Assembly: GCF_014137855.1 (NCBI RefSeq)
Contig: NZ_JACGWT010000005.1
Location: 310,001 to 374,000 of the forward strand
From: Microlunatus kandeliicorticis
Lineage (GTDB): Bacteria > Actinomycetota > Actinomycetes > Propionibacteriales > Propionibacteriaceae
Direction: 5' to 3'
Length of the DNA stretch: 64,000 nt
Below the pieces are notes generated by a model. It saw only the letters and a list, made by a program, of their open reading frames with translations, ran no database searches and had not been told where the DNA came from. The translations under genes were made by a program, and so were the position numbers. Every line of letters starts with the position of its first letter. The first letter of the stretch is position 1. Shown here piece after piece: positions 26,598 through 37,100 of the stretch.

Positions 26598-28597
26598 CCG
26601 CCGTGGAGGCCGCGGGAGCCGTGGGGACCGTCGCAGCCGAGATCGACGAGTCGCACCTGGTGCGGTCGGCCGTAGGCCTGCTCGCGACCTTCAACCGGGC
26701 GGGGGTGCTGCTCCCTGCGGACGTCCACACCGCGGCGCGGATCGGGGCGATCTGCCAGGAAGCCGACGACCGGGTGCTGCTGGCGGTGGCGCTGACCGTC
26801 CGTGCGCTGCGGGTCGGCTCGGTCTGCGTCGACCTGACGACCGTGGCCCAGACCGCCTTCGACGACTCCGAGCACCAGCTCGACACCAGCACGCTGCCCT
26901 GGCCCGATCCGGAGGCCTGGCTGGCCGCGGTCCGCGCGAGTCCCGCGGTGGCGGTCGGCGCGGACGCACCCGCCGGCCGGCCGCTCCGGCTCGCCTTCGG
27001 CCGGCTCTACCTCGAGCGCTACTGGGGCCAGGAGGAGACGGTGCGGACCGAGCTGACCCGCCGAGCCGCGGCGACCCCGCCGGACGTGGACACCGAACGG
27101 CTCTCGGCGGGCCTCGCCCGGCTGTTCGACGGCTCCGACCTACCGGCCGGCGAACCGGACCGGCAACGACTGGCGGCGGCGGTGGCCGCCCTCGGCCGGG
27201 TGACCGTGCTCGCGGGCGGGCCCGGGACCGGCAAGACCACCACGGTGGCCCGGCTGCTGGCCCTGCTGCTCGACCAGCCGCGCCCGGGCGACCGGCCGTT
27301 GCGGGTCGCCCTGGCCGCACCGACCGGGAAGGCTGCGGCCCGGCTCGAGGAGGCGGTGCGGGGAGCGGCCGCCGCGCTCGACCCCGACGCGCTCGATGAC
27401 GCCGACCGGGCGGTGCTGTCCGGGCTGCAGGCCTCGACCTTGCACCGGTTGCTGGGCTGGCGTCCGGACAGCCGGAGCCGATTCCGGCACGACGCCCAGC
27501 ACCACCTGCCGCACGACGTCGTGGTGGTGGACGAGATGTCGATGGTGTCGCTGACCCTGATGGCGCGGCTGCTCGAGGCGGTGCGCCCGGACGCACGGCT
27601 GGTGCTGGTCGGCGACCCGGACCAGCTCTCCTCGGTCGAGGCCGGGGCGGTGCTGGCCGACATCACCGGCGCGCCCGGTGACACCGACACACGCCTGGTC
27701 GACGGCCTGTCGGCGCTCGGGATCGAGACGCCGGACCCGGTCCGGCACGGCGTGGTCGCGCTGACCCACACCTGGCGGTTCGGCGGGGTGATCGGTGAGC
27801 TGGCCGCGGCGATCCGGGCCTCCGATCCGGACGCGGTGATGGCGGTGCTGCGGCGGGGCGACCCGGCGCTGAGCTTCGTCGAGACGGTGGGCGAGGACGG
27901 GAGCGGGTCGGCAACGATCGACCCGGGCGCCGTGCCCGAGCTGCGGCGGGCGGTGGTGTCGGCTGGTCGGCGGGTGCTGGACGCGGCGCGTGCGGGTGAG
28001 GCCGGTGAGGCGATCCGCGGGCTGGAGGAGCACCGGCTGCTCTGCGCGCACCGGCGCGGACCGTTCGGGATGACCCGGTGGAGCCGCGAGGCGGAACGCT
28101 GGCTGGCCGAGGACCTGCCCGGGTACGGGGCGGGCACGACCGATCCGGCGGTGGCCACCGGCTCGACTGGAGCCTCCGGCCGGACGACCGCGCCGGCGAT
28201 GACCGAGTGGTACCTCGGCCGACCGCTGCTGGTCACCGACAACGACTACGACCTCAACCTCTACAACGGTGACACCGGCGTGGTGGTGCGGACACCGTCC
28301 GGGGTGCGGGCCGCCTTCGCCCGCGGCGCCGACCCGGTCCTGGTCGCCCCGGTCCGGCTCGACAGCGTGCAGACCATGCACGCGATGACGGTCCACCGCG
28401 CGCAGGGCAGCCAGTTCGGGACGGTCTCCTTCGTGGTGCCGCCGCCGGACTCACCGCTGCTGACCCGCGAGCTGCTCTACACGGCGGTCACCCGGGCCCG
28501 CGACGCCGTCCGGGTGATCGGCAGCGAGGCCGCCATCCGCCGCTCCGTCCTGCGCCCCGCCAACCGGGCCAGCGGTCTGCGCGACCGGCTCGCCTGA
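26594..28597 (+). CDS. recD: RecBCD subunit RecD (5'-3' helicase)
   Basis: Superfamily 1B 5'-3' helicase of 667 residues. Walker A is in VLAGGPGTGKTTTVARLL near residue 210, motif II in VVVDEMSMVSLTLMARLL, motif III in LVLVGDPDQLSSVEAGAVL and motif V/VI in HAMTVHRAQGSQF and LYTAVTRARDAV. This is the full RecD set at the usual length. GTG 26594 overlaps the recB stop. The transcript runs into a palindromic-repeat array after the stop. Confidence 0.95.
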   Translation: MTAVEAAGAVGTVAAEIDESHLVRSAVGLLATFNRAGVLLPADVHTAARIGAICQEADDRVLLAVALTVRALRVGSVCVDLTTVAQTAFDDSEHQLDTSTLPWPDPEAWLAAVRASPAVAVGADAPAGRPLRLAFGRLYLERYWGQEETVRTELTRRAAATPPDVDTERLSAGLARLFDGSDLPAGEPDRQRLAAAVAALGRVTVLAGGPGTGKTTTVARLLALLLDQPRPGDRPLRVALAAPTGKAAARLEEAVRGAAAALDPDALDDADRAVLSGLQASTLHRLLGWRPDSRSRFRHDAQHHLPHDVVVVDEMSMVSLTLMARLLEAVRPDARLVLVGDPDQLSSVEAGAVLADITGAPGDTDTRLVDGLSALGIETPDPVRHGVVALTHTWRFGGVIGELAAAIRASDPDAVMAVLRRGDPALSFVETVGEDGSGSATIDPGAVPELRRAVVSAGRRVLDAARAGEAGEAIRGLEEHRLLCAHRRGPFGMTRWSREAERWLAEDLPGYGAGTTDPAVATGSTGASGRTTAPAMTEWYLGRPLLVTDNDYDLNLYNGDTGVVVRTPSGVRAAFARGADPVLVAPVRLDSVQTMHAMTVHRAQGSQFGTVSFVVPPPDSPLLTRELLYTAVTRARDAVRVIGSEAAIRRSVLRPANRASGLRDRLA

Positions 28598-28633
28598 GCC
28601 GCATCTGCCGGCAACGGGATCCTCGGACACGAT

Positions 28634-29252
28634 GCCCTGAGCGTCTCGAAGCCAACCACGGTGCCCTGAGCGTCTCGAAGCCAACCACGGTGCCCTGAGC
28701 CCGTCGAAGGGCAAAGCACGCACCAAGATCACCCGCGCTTCGACAAGCTCAGCGCACATCGCCTGCACACAAGCGGTTCGACAGGCTCACCGTACGGTCA
28801 GCGTCATGCAACCACGGTGCCCTGAGCCTGTCGAAGGGCGAAGCCCACACCAAGATCACCCGCGCCTCGACAAGCTCAGCGCCCGAGTGCGCACCATCGC
28901 CCCACGACTCCCTGAGCCTGTCGAAGGGGAAAGCACGCACCAAGATCACCCGCGCTTCGACAAGCTCAGCGCCCGGGTGCGCACCATCGCCCCACGACTC
29001 CCTGAGCCCGTCGAAGGGCGAAGCACGCACCAAGATCACCCGCGCTTCGACAGTCTCACCGCACGGTCAGCGTCACGCAACCACGGTGCCCTGAGCCTGT
29101 CAAAGGGCGAAGCCCACCAAGATCAACCGCGCTTCGACAAGCTCAGCGCACGTCCAACCCAGCGCGCGGTCGGCGTCTTGCAGCCACGGTGCCCTGAGCC
29201 TGTCGAAGGGCGAAGCCCGTACCAAGATCAACTGCGCTTCGACAAGCTCAGC
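28634..29252. repeat. Array of palindromic CTGAGCCTGTCGAAG / CTTCGACAAGCTCAG repeats
   Basis: This fills the 755-base gap between recD and nudC. First come two tandem 29-base units (28634 and 28663) containing CCCTGAGCGTCTCGAAG. Then about six composites of 58-62 bases each, beginning near 28695, 28822, 28911, 29002, 29089 and 29192. Each has a left arm CTGAGCCTGTCGAAG, a partly conserved spacer (ACCAAGATCA) and a right arm CTTCGACAAGCTCAG, so each can form a 15-bp hairpin. The units resemble REP/BIME-type dispersed palindromes. ORFs that span them are by-products. Confidence 0.85.
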
Positions 29253-29352
29253 AAACTTTCCTGCGCACAGGAGCTTCGGCGAGCTCGGCGCACCTTCGCG
29301 GCTCCGCGCGCCGTCAAGGTCGGGCGCAGCGCGCGATGACCAGACAGGCCAG

Positions 29353-30219
29353 TCAGTCGCGGAGGCGGCCTTCGAGCCAGGCGGTGATCAGGCGGTTGGC
29401 GATCGAACTGCTACCGGGGAGGATCAGGTGCTCGGACTCGACCTCGGCGCGCACCCGTTCGCGGGTGTACCAGTCGGCGGCACCGATCTCGGTGCCGTCG
29501 ACCACGATGTCGGTGCTCGCCGCCACCGCGCTGAAGCCGAGCATCAGCGAGCGCGGCATCGGCCACGGCTGGCTGCCGAAGTAACGCACGTCCTTGAGCC
29601 GCACCCCTGACTCCTCGAACACCTCGCGGTGCACGGTCTGCTCGAGCGACTCCCCCGCCTCGTTGAAACCGGCCAGCACCGACACCCGGTGCGGACCCCA
29701 CACCACCTGGCTGGCCAGCAACAGCCGGTCCTCCGGGTCGGTCACTGCGACGATGATCGCCGGGTCGGTCCGCGGGAACAGCTCCCGGTCGTCGTGGCGG
29801 CAGAACCGCGCCGCGCCGGCCTTGCGGATCTCGGTCGGCCGTCCGCACTGCGGGCAGCGCGGCTCCGCACGGTGCCAGTGGGTCAGCGCGGCCGCGGTGG
29901 TGGCCAGCTCGCGGTCGACGTCCCCGAGCAGGCCGCCGACCTCCCGGATGGTGTGCTTGTCGTCGTCGATCACCGCGGGCGCCGCGAAGTAGGCAGTCCC
30001 CTCGACCAGTCCGAGCAGCAGGTGCTCCTGCGGCCGGTACGACCCGGTCGCCTCGACGAAGCGCAACCGGCTGCCCCGCTCGCCGGTGGCGAACGCCCCG
30101 TGCTCGTCGACCGGCAGGACCCGGGTCCCTGGTGTGCTCCAGAGCTCCCCCACCCACGCCACGGCGCCACGTCGGCCCTCGGCCCGGTCGATCAGGCTCG
30201 GCTCGTCCCAGGTCGTCAC
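29353..30219 (-). CDS. nudC: NADH pyrophosphatase / NAD-cap hydrolase NudC
   Basis: Nudix hydrolase of 288 residues that cleaves NAD(H) and can remove NAD caps from RNA. A zinc site is visible (PRCPQCGRP near residue 123, then ARFCRHDDR). The Nudix box runs through GFNEAGESLEQTVHREVFEE, and the NADH-family motif SQPWPMPRSLMLGF follows. This order (zinc ribbon, Nudix box, SQPWPxPxS) identifies NudC. GTG 30219 is preferred; the frame is open from GTG 30237. It follows adnB by about 20 bases on the same strand, as in mycobacteria, but the potassium-channel gene usually found near here is absent. Confidence 0.92.
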   Translation of the reverse strand: MTTWDEPSLIDRAEGRRGAVAWVGELWSTPGTRVLPVDEHGAFATGERGSRLRFVEATGSYRPQEHLLLGLVEGTAYFAAPAVIDDDKHTIREVGGLLGDVDRELATTAAALTHWHRAEPRCPQCGRPTEIRKAGAARFCRHDDRELFPRTDPAIIVAVTDPEDRLLLASQVVWGPHRVSVLAGFNEAGESLEQTVHREVFEESGVRLKDVRYFGSQPWPMPRSLMLGFSAVAASTDIVVDGTEIGAADWYTRERVRAEVESEHLILPGSSSIANRLITAWLEGRLRD

Positions 30220-30240
30220 GGCTCCAGTCTTCCGCACCGC

Positions 30241-33200
30241 TCAGTCGGCCAGCGGCACGGCCCGCAGGGCGGCCTCCACCGCGGCGCGGTCGGCCAGCCT
30301 CGGCGGCCGGACCACCGTGTCGGAGCCGACGAAGTAGAACACCGCGTCGACCTCCTCGGGGCCCACCCCGGACAGCTCGGCCCAGGCCAGCCGGTAGAGC
30401 GCGAGCTGCCACGGGTCGGCCCGATCCCCGGGTCCGTCGCCAGGGGCGGTCTTCCAGTCGACGATCCGGTAGCGGTACGGCGGTGCGCCCGGGCCCGGTG
30501 CAGCGGTCGGCGCTTCGACAGGCTCAGCGGCCGTCCCGGAGGACTCAGCGTGCGTCGGCTCGCCCGACGCCAGCGCTTCGACAGGCTCAGCGCGCGCACC
30601 GGAGGGCTCAGGTTGCGTCGTCCCGCTCGAGGCCGGCGCTTCGACAGGCTCAGCGCGCGTCCCGGGGGGCTCAGCGCGCGTTCCGGCGGTGGAGGTCGGC
30701 GCTTCGACAGGCTCAGCGCGCGTTCTCGAGGGCTCAGCGTGCTGCGGCCCGCTCGAGGCCTGCGCTTCGACAGGCTCAGCGCGCGTCCCGGAGGGCTCAG
30801 CGCGCGTCCCGGAGGGTTCAGCGCGCGTTCCCGCGGTGGAGGTTGGCGCTTCGACAGGCTCAGCGCGCGTCCCGGAGGGCTCCGCGCGCGTGTCGGAGGG
30901 CCCTGCGCGCGTCGTCAGGTCCAGCCGGTCGTCACCGGGGAGTGAGCCGTCGGGGCCGGCGCGGTAGACCGCGTCGATCCGGCCGCGGACCACCCGGCCC
31001 GCGATCAGCACCGAGAACGGGATCTCGAGCCCGAACGGGCGCGCCGACCCGAAGGGGCCGGCGGCGAAGGTGGTGCAGAGCTCGGCGAACTCGCCCTCGG
31101 TAGCCGCGTCCAGCTCGGTGCGGTCGGTCGAGTCGTCGGGGTCGATCAGGCTCGGCTGGACGTCCGGAGACCCGAGGTGCTGCTCCACCCACTGGTGGAA
31201 CCGGGTGCCGAACCGCGCGGCCGTCGACGGTCGCCGTGGCATCGGTCGGGCCAGCTCGGCGGCGTAGCGGCCCGGGTCCGTCCGCAGCCGCAGCAGGTTG
31301 GTCGCCGACAGCGTCCCGGGCAGCTCGACCGACCGCCGTCCCCGCCGCGCGGCCCGCGCCTCGCCGAGCAGCTGGTCGATGTCGGCGTCCCAGGCCGCCA
31401 CCTGCTCCTCCTCGTCGAGCCGCAGCTGGTCGGGTGCCTCGGCCGCCGGCGGATCATAGCGACCACTCACCGCGAACCGCCGCCGGGCCAGCCGGACCCG
31501 CTGGGCCGCGTCCTGACGCCGCTGCCAGCCGTCCGGGTCGAGCGGCTGTGGCCATGGCGTCGGTGGCGTCTCGACCTCGAGCGGGTTGGCGTCGGCCACC
31601 GGGCCGGCCTCGGCCAGCAACTGGTCCTGCTCCCGAGCCGCGGCGATGATCGCCTTGAGATAGTTCGACGGCACCCGGGGGCGGACCGCCTCGACCCGCC
31701 AGGTGTGCCCGGTGCCCACCAGCACCGAGCGCGCGCGGGTCACCGCGACGTAGGCCAGCCGGTCCTCGGCCAGCAGCTGCTGCTCCCGCAGCCGCTGGGT
31801 GTAGGTCTTGACCGCTGCTCCGGTGTGGTCCTCCAGCTGCGGGATCGAGCCGGCGTCCCCGCGCAGGTCGGCCGGCAGCACCGCCGCACTGCTCACCCAG
31901 TTGTCGCTGACCCGGTCGCTGGGGAAGGTGCCCTGCATCAGCGCGGGCAGGTACACGACCTCCCACTCCAGGCCCTTGGCCTTGTGGACGGTGAGCAGCT
32001 TGACCGAGTCCTCCGCCGTGGGCAGCGCCTGCTCGAGCCCGGCGCCCTGTTCGGACTCGGCCCGCAGGTAGGCCAGCAGCCCCGACAGCGAGGCCTGCCC
32101 GTCGACGTCGACGTAGTCGGCCACCGCGTCGAGGAAGGCGCCGAGCTGGTCGCGACGCCGGGTCCGGGCGTACTCGGTGGTGGCGGTCAGCTCGACGTCG
32201 AGCCCGAGCACCGTGATCACCCGGCGGCAGAGGTCGAGCAACGGTTCCTCGGCGTGCCGGCGGAGCTGCGCCAGCTCGGCGGCCAGCGCGGCGAACCGGG
32301 TCAGCGCCTCGGCGGAGAACCCGCCGGACGACCCCTCGCCGGCCGCCTCCTGCTCCGGGTCGACCGGGTGCTCGAGCGCGTCGAGCAGGCTGACCACCTC
32401 GGTCGGGTCGACGTCGGCCACCGCCTCCTCGAGCGCGCCGAGGATCGAGCGGTCCTCGTCGGCGGACCGGCTGCCCGGCCGCGCCCCGGACGGACGCCCG
32501 TGGTCATGCTCGGCGAGCTGCCGGGCCCGGCGCCCGAGCAGCGCGAGGTCCCGCGGACCGATCCGCCACCGGGGGCCGGTCAGCAGTCGGACCAGCTCGG
32601 GGTTCGCGGTGACGTCGTCGATCAACCGCAGTGTCGCGGTCACGTCCATCACCTCGGGCAGGCTGAGCAGCCCGCCCAGCCCGACGATCTCGGTCGGCAC
32701 GTCGCGCGCGGTCAGCTCGGCGTAGATCGCGCCGATGTCGGCATTCCGCCGGGTCAGCACGGCGATGTCCGACCAGCGCGGCGCGTCGGTGCCGCGGTCG
32801 GCGACGATCCGGTCGGCGATCCAGGTCACCTCCTCGGCCCAGGTGTCGAACGTCGCCGCGCGCACCTGTCCGGGCCGGGTGCCGTCGGGGGCCCGCAGCG
32901 GGTCGAGGTCCGGTCGCCCGCTCGGGTCCGGGCCGACCAGCGCGGCCAGCCGCTCGCTCACCTCGACCCGCAGCGGCCCGGCCAGCCGGTTGGCCACGTC
33001 CAGGATCCGCGGCCCGCTGCGCCGGTTGACGGTGAGCGAGAACCGCGCCGCCGGGGTGTCGTCGCGACGCCGGAACTGGTCGGCGAACTGGAGGATGTTG
33101 CTCGCGGCCGCCCCGCGCCAGCCGTAGATGGCCTGGAACGGGTCGCCGACCGCGGTCACCGGGTGACCGCGACCGGTCAGCGGCGCGTGACCCGAGAACA

Positions 33201-34104
33201 GTCCGCGGAGCATGATCGCCTGCGCCGCCGAGGTGTCCTGGTACTCGTCGAGCAGCACCACGCCGAACGCGCTGCGCAGCTGGTCCGACACCTCCGGCAC
33301 CTCGACCGCGAGCCGGGCGGCGATGGCCATCTGGTCGGCGAACTCGATCACCCCCAGGCGGCTCTTGAGCTGCTGGTAGTCGCGGACCAGCGAGGCCAGC
33401 TCGAGCCGCTCGTCGGTGGCGGCCAGCGCCTTCTTCACCTCCGCGTAGGTGTTGCCGCGCTGGTTCGGCGGGGCGGAGGCGAAACCGATCCGGTTCGCCC
33501 GGGCGTGCCTGTCGAGCCGGGCCGGGTCGACCAGGTGCGAGGCCAGGTCGGCGTCGAGCTTGAGCACCCGCTCGGCCACGGTGTCGGGCCGCAGCCGGGA
33601 GAGGTGCTCGAACGGCCCGGCCGCGCTGCGGACCACCCGCGAGGCGAGCCGGAACCGGGTGGCGCCGGTGATCATGGTCGCGTCGGCGTCCACCCCGATC
33701 CGCAGACCGTGCTCGGCGACCAGCCGGGCGGCGAACGCGTCGTAGGTCATGATCAGCTGCTCGCCGGCCTCGTCGACCCCGCGCTCGTCGACCACGCCCG
33801 CCGAGAGCAACGCGGTGCGCACCCGCGCGGACAGCTCGGCCGCGGCCTTGCGGGTGAAGGTGAGCCCGAGCACCTCCTCGGGCCGCACCGCGCCGGTGCC
33901 GACCAGCCAGACCACCCGGGCCGCCATCACCGTGGTCTTGCCCGACCCGGCGCCGGCGATGATCACCCCCGGCTCGAGCGGCGCGGTGATCGCCTCGAGC
34001 TGTTGCTCGGAGAACGGGATCCCGAGCGCGTCGACGAGGTCGCCCGGCCCGGCGAGGACGCGGGCGTTCGACCGCCGCGGGACCGGCAACGCGGTGACGG
34101 TCAC
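30241..34104 (-). CDS. adnB: AdnB-type helicase-nuclease subunit
   Basis: UvrD-like motor with a C-terminal RecB-type nuclease, 1,287 residues. Walker A is in IIAGAGSGKTTVMAARVV, motif II in VVLLDEYQDTSAAQAIML, motif V in LLTVHKAKGLEWEVVYLP and motif VI in RLAYVAVTRARSVLV. Nuclease residues are in VRGRIDAVYR (about 1043) and YRIVDWKTAPG (about 1215), then QLALYRLAWAEL. About 140 residues of repetitive RAEPVEA-type sequence separate the two nuclease motifs, which explains a length above the roughly 1,100 usual for AdnB. GTG 34104 overlaps the adnA stop. It should form a heterodimer with AdnA to resect double-strand breaks. Confidence 0.9.
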   Translation of the reverse strand: MTVTALPVPRRSNARVLAGPGDLVDALGIPFSEQQLEAITAPLEPGVIIAGAGSGKTTVMAARVVWLVGTGAVRPEEVLGLTFTRKAAAELSARVRTALLSAGVVDERGVDEAGEQLIMTYDAFAARLVAEHGLRIGVDADATMITGATRFRLASRVVRSAAGPFEHLSRLRPDTVAERVLKLDADLASHLVDPARLDRHARANRIGFASAPPNQRGNTYAEVKKALAATDERLELASLVRDYQQLKSRLGVIEFADQMAIAARLAVEVPEVSDQLRSAFGVVLLDEYQDTSAAQAIMLRGLFSGHAPLTGRGHPVTAVGDPFQAIYGWRGAAASNILQFADQFRRRDDTPAARFSLTVNRRSGPRILDVANRLAGPLRVEVSERLAALVGPDPSGRPDLDPLRAPDGTRPGQVRAATFDTWAEEVTWIADRIVADRGTDAPRWSDIAVLTRRNADIGAIYAELTARDVPTEIVGLGGLLSLPEVMDVTATLRLIDDVTANPELVRLLTGPRWRIGPRDLALLGRRARQLAEHDHGRPSGARPGSRSADEDRSILGALEEAVADVDPTEVVSLLDALEHPVDPEQEAAGEGSSGGFSAEALTRFAALAAELAQLRRHAEEPLLDLCRRVITVLGLDVELTATTEYARTRRRDQLGAFLDAVADYVDVDGQASLSGLLAYLRAESEQGAGLEQALPTAEDSVKLLTVHKAKGLEWEVVYLPALMQGTFPSDRVSDNWVSSAAVLPADLRGDAGSIPQLEDHTGAAVKTYTQRLREQQLLAEDRLAYVAVTRARSVLVGTGHTWRVEAVRPRVPSNYLKAIIAAAREQDQLLAEAGPVADANPLEVETPPTPWPQPLDPDGWQRRQDAAQRVRLARRRFAVSGRYDPPAAEAPDQLRLDEEEQVAAWDADIDQLLGEARAARRGRRSVELPGTLSATNLLRLRTDPGRYAAELARPMPRRPSTAARFGTRFHQWVEQHLGSPDVQPSLIDPDDSTDRTELDAATEGEFAELCTTFAAGPFGSARPFGLEIPFSVLIAGRVVRGRIDAVYRAGPDGSLPGDDRLDLTTRAGPSDTRAEPSGTRAEPVEAPTSTAGTRAEPSGTRAEPSGTRAEPVEAQASSGPQHAEPSRTRAEPVEAPTSTAGTRAEPPGTRAEPVEAPASSGTTQPEPSGARAEPVEALASGEPTHAESSGTAAEPVEAPTAAPGPGAPPYRYRIVDWKTAPGDGPGDRADPWQLALYRLAWAELSGVGPEEVDAVFYFVGSDTVVRPPRLADRAAVEAALRAVPLAD
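30497..30926 (-). repeat. In-frame palindromic-repeat expansion inside adnB
   Basis: Six copies of GCTTCGACAGGCTCAGC, all in the same orientation (starting near 30513, 30573, 30637, 30701, 30763 and 30847), alternate with GGAGGGCTCAGCGCGCG-type segments. On the coding strand they read as RAEPVEA and (S/P)GTRAEPS units. The core is the same sequence as in the intergenic arrays at 28.6-29.3 kb and 61.1-61.4 kb. The frame is intact throughout. Confidence 0.85.
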
Positions 34105-37100
34105 GCCACCACCATCCGGCCCTCGGTGCGGGCCGGGCAGCTCGCCCGGAACGGGCAGTAGCGGCACGACGGACCGGGCCGGGCCACGAACCGCTCGGAG
34201 CGGATCACCGCGGCCGCCTCGGCGAGCCGGCGGTGCACCCACGTCGGGTGCGCGGTGCCGTCGGCCGGGTCCGGGGCGCCGTGCGGGAACGGGACGTCCT
34301 CGAGCGAAGCCTGCCCGAACACCTTGGGCAGCCCGGTCTCGCCGTCCGGCAGCCGCAGGTAGACCAGCTCGGCGCCGCCGCAGCGGTGGTCGTCGCCGGT
34401 CACGTCCCGGAACGCGCCCTGGGCCACCGCGAGCTGGTAGACGCCGAGCTGGTCCTGGACCGCCACCTCGGCCCCGGTGGGAGCTCGCCTCCCGGTCTTG
34501 AAGTCGACGATCCGGATCCGTCCCGCGGCGTCCCGCTCGACCCGGTCGGCGGTGCCGGTCAGCCGCATCCGCTCACCGTCCAGCTCGAGCTCGCAGGCGA
34601 ACGGGACCTCGGTGCCCAGCAGCGTGCGGTCGGTCTGCGCCTCCTGCCAGGCCACGAACCGCTCGTAGGCCGACTCGGCCTCGATCCGCTCGACGTCGGA
34701 GAGCCAGTTGGCGTCGAAGTCGAGCTGGTCCCACACGCTCTCCAGGTGGTCGCTGACCTGCTGCCGCGCCGCCGTCCGGTCCGGGTCGTCCCCGGTGCCG
34801 AAGTCGGCGCCGAACTCGGCCAGGACGTGCACCACCGACCCGAAGCTGGCCGCGGTGCTCCGGCTCGACTCGGCGGCCGCCCGCCGGGCCAGGAACCACT
34901 GCCGCGGGCAGTCGAGCACCGAGGCGAGCTGGCTGCCCGACAGCTGGACCGGGACGTCGGGGGCGAGCACCGGCCGGCCGACCTCGGTCAGCTCGGCCAT
35001 CCCCCACCAGCGGGCCGGGTCGGCCCCCGGGGCCAGCGGCCGGCCCTCGTCGTCGACCGCGTCGGCGAGCCGGGCGAGCCGCTGGGCGGCCGCCTCGCGG
35101 AGGGCCGGGACCGTGTCGGGGTCGGTGCTGATCCGGCGGAGCTCGCCGACCAGGGCGGGCAGGGTGAGCGGCCGGGCCGGGCGCCCGCTGAGCCGTCGGA
35201 CCGGCACCTCGAGCTCGGCGAGGAATCGCGACGGCTGGTCGCCCTCCCCCTCGGTCCCCTCGACGGCACTGACCACCAGCCGGCGCCGGGACCGGGTGCA
35301 CGCCACGTAGAACAGCCGGCGTTCCTCGGCGATCCGCTGCGCGGTCGGCACCAGTTCGGCCAGCCCGGTGCGGCTCAGCCGGTCGGCCTCGAGCAGCGAC
35401 CCGCGACGGCGGACGTCGGGCCAGCTGCCCTCCTGCACCGAGGCGACCACCACCAGCGGCCACTCGAGCCCCTTGGCCCGGTGTGCGGTGAGCAACCGGA
35501 CCGCGGTGCCGCGGAGCTCGGACTCGGTGCGCGGGTCGGCCGGGATCTCCTGGGCCTGCACCTCGGCGAGGAAGCCGGTGACCCCGCGGAGGCCGGCCAC
35601 CTCCTCCGAGCGCGAGGCGATGGCGAACAGCGCGCAGACGGCGTCGAGGTCGCGGTCGGCCCGGCGGGCCTGGTCGCCGCCGCCGGCCGCGCGGCGCTGC
35701 AGCCGTTCGGGCCAGTCGGTGCCGGTCCAGAGCTGCCAGAGCGCCTGCTCGGCGGTCCCGCCCGCGGCGATGGTGCCGGCGGTCTCGGCCAGCAGCCGGG
35801 CCAACGCCCGGGCGGCGACGACCTCGGGGCGGTCGAGATCGGCCTCCGGCAGCTCGTCGAGGACGTCCGGGTCGGCGAGCGCGCGCTGCAGCAGCTCGTC
35901 CGACGGCCGCGGCAGCCCGGTGCCGGCCAGCAGCTCGACCTCGGCCCGGCGGAGCACCCGGCCGAGCCGGCGGACACCCAGGCTGTCGAGGCCGCCGAGC
36001 GGTGAGGTCAGCAGCAGCTGCGCCTGCTCGCCGGTCAGGTCGCCGCCCGCGCTCGGCGCGGCCGCTCCGGGCACGCGGTCGGAACAGCGTCCGGCCGCCA
36101 CGGACAACGCCACCAGCAGCGGCCGGACGGCCAGCTCGGCGACCAGCGGGATCTCGTCGCCGGCGACCTCGACCGGCACCCCGGCGGCGACCAGCGCCCG
36201 GGACAGCGCCGGGATGGTCTGCCGGCCCGAGCGGACCAGCACCGCCATCTCGTCCCAGCCGAGCCCGTCGTGCAGGTGCGCCCGGCGGAGCAGGTCGGCG
36301 ATCTGGTCGGCCTCGGCCCCCGCGCTGGCGCAGGTCATCACCTCGACCCGGCCACGCGGCGCCGCCGGATCGGGCCGGGGGTGGCGGAAGTCGGTGAACA
36401 CCTCGGCGGGCAGCGACCGCGGCATCCCCAGCCGGACCGCGATCCGCCGGGTGGCCTCGAGGATCTCCCGGCCGAACCGACGGGTGGTGCCGAGCGCGAG
36501 CACGGTGGCCGGCCGGCCGGAACGGGTCGGGAAGCGCTCGGGGAAGTCGAGGATCCCGCGGGCCTCGGCGCCCCGGAAGCCGTAGATCGACTGGTCGGGA
36601 TCGCCGAAGGCGATCACGTCGCGGCCCTGCCCGGCGATCGCCTGGAGCAGCTTGACCTGCGCGGGGTCGGTGTCCTGGTACTCGTCGACGAAGACGCAGC
36701 CGATCTCGGCACGCAGGGTGGCCAGCACCTCGGGGTCGGAGAGCAGGATGCGGCACCGGTGCACGAGCTCGGCGTAGTCGAGCACCTGCTCGGCGTCGAG
36801 GACGTCGAGGTACTCGTCGAAGAACTGCCCGACCGCGCTCCACTCCGGACGTCCGGCGGCCAGCCCGGCGTCGACCAGGTCCTCGGGGTCCATCCCGAGC
36901 TGGCGGGTCTTGGCCAGCACCGCGCGCACCTCGGCGGCGAACCCGCGGGTCGGGAAGGCCCGGTCGACGCTCGGCGGCCAGTCGACCCGGCCGTACTCGG
37001 GGCTGCCGGCCAGCGTCTCGCGGACCCGGAACTCCTGCTCGGGCGCGGTCAGCAGCCGGAGCCGGCTGATCCCGTCGGGCTCGGGTCGGCCCGGGACGAC

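Noticed and set aside
28634-29252. CRISPR array
   Set aside because: The repeats are palindromic and variable in length, the spacers are similar to each other rather than unique, and there are no cas genes.
28806-29339. 177-residue open frame with repeated FDKLSAR and PEPVEG segments
   Set aside because: It is a translation of the intergenic palindromic-repeat array; the recurring peptides are simply the two arms read in frame. No ribosome binding site or domain is present.
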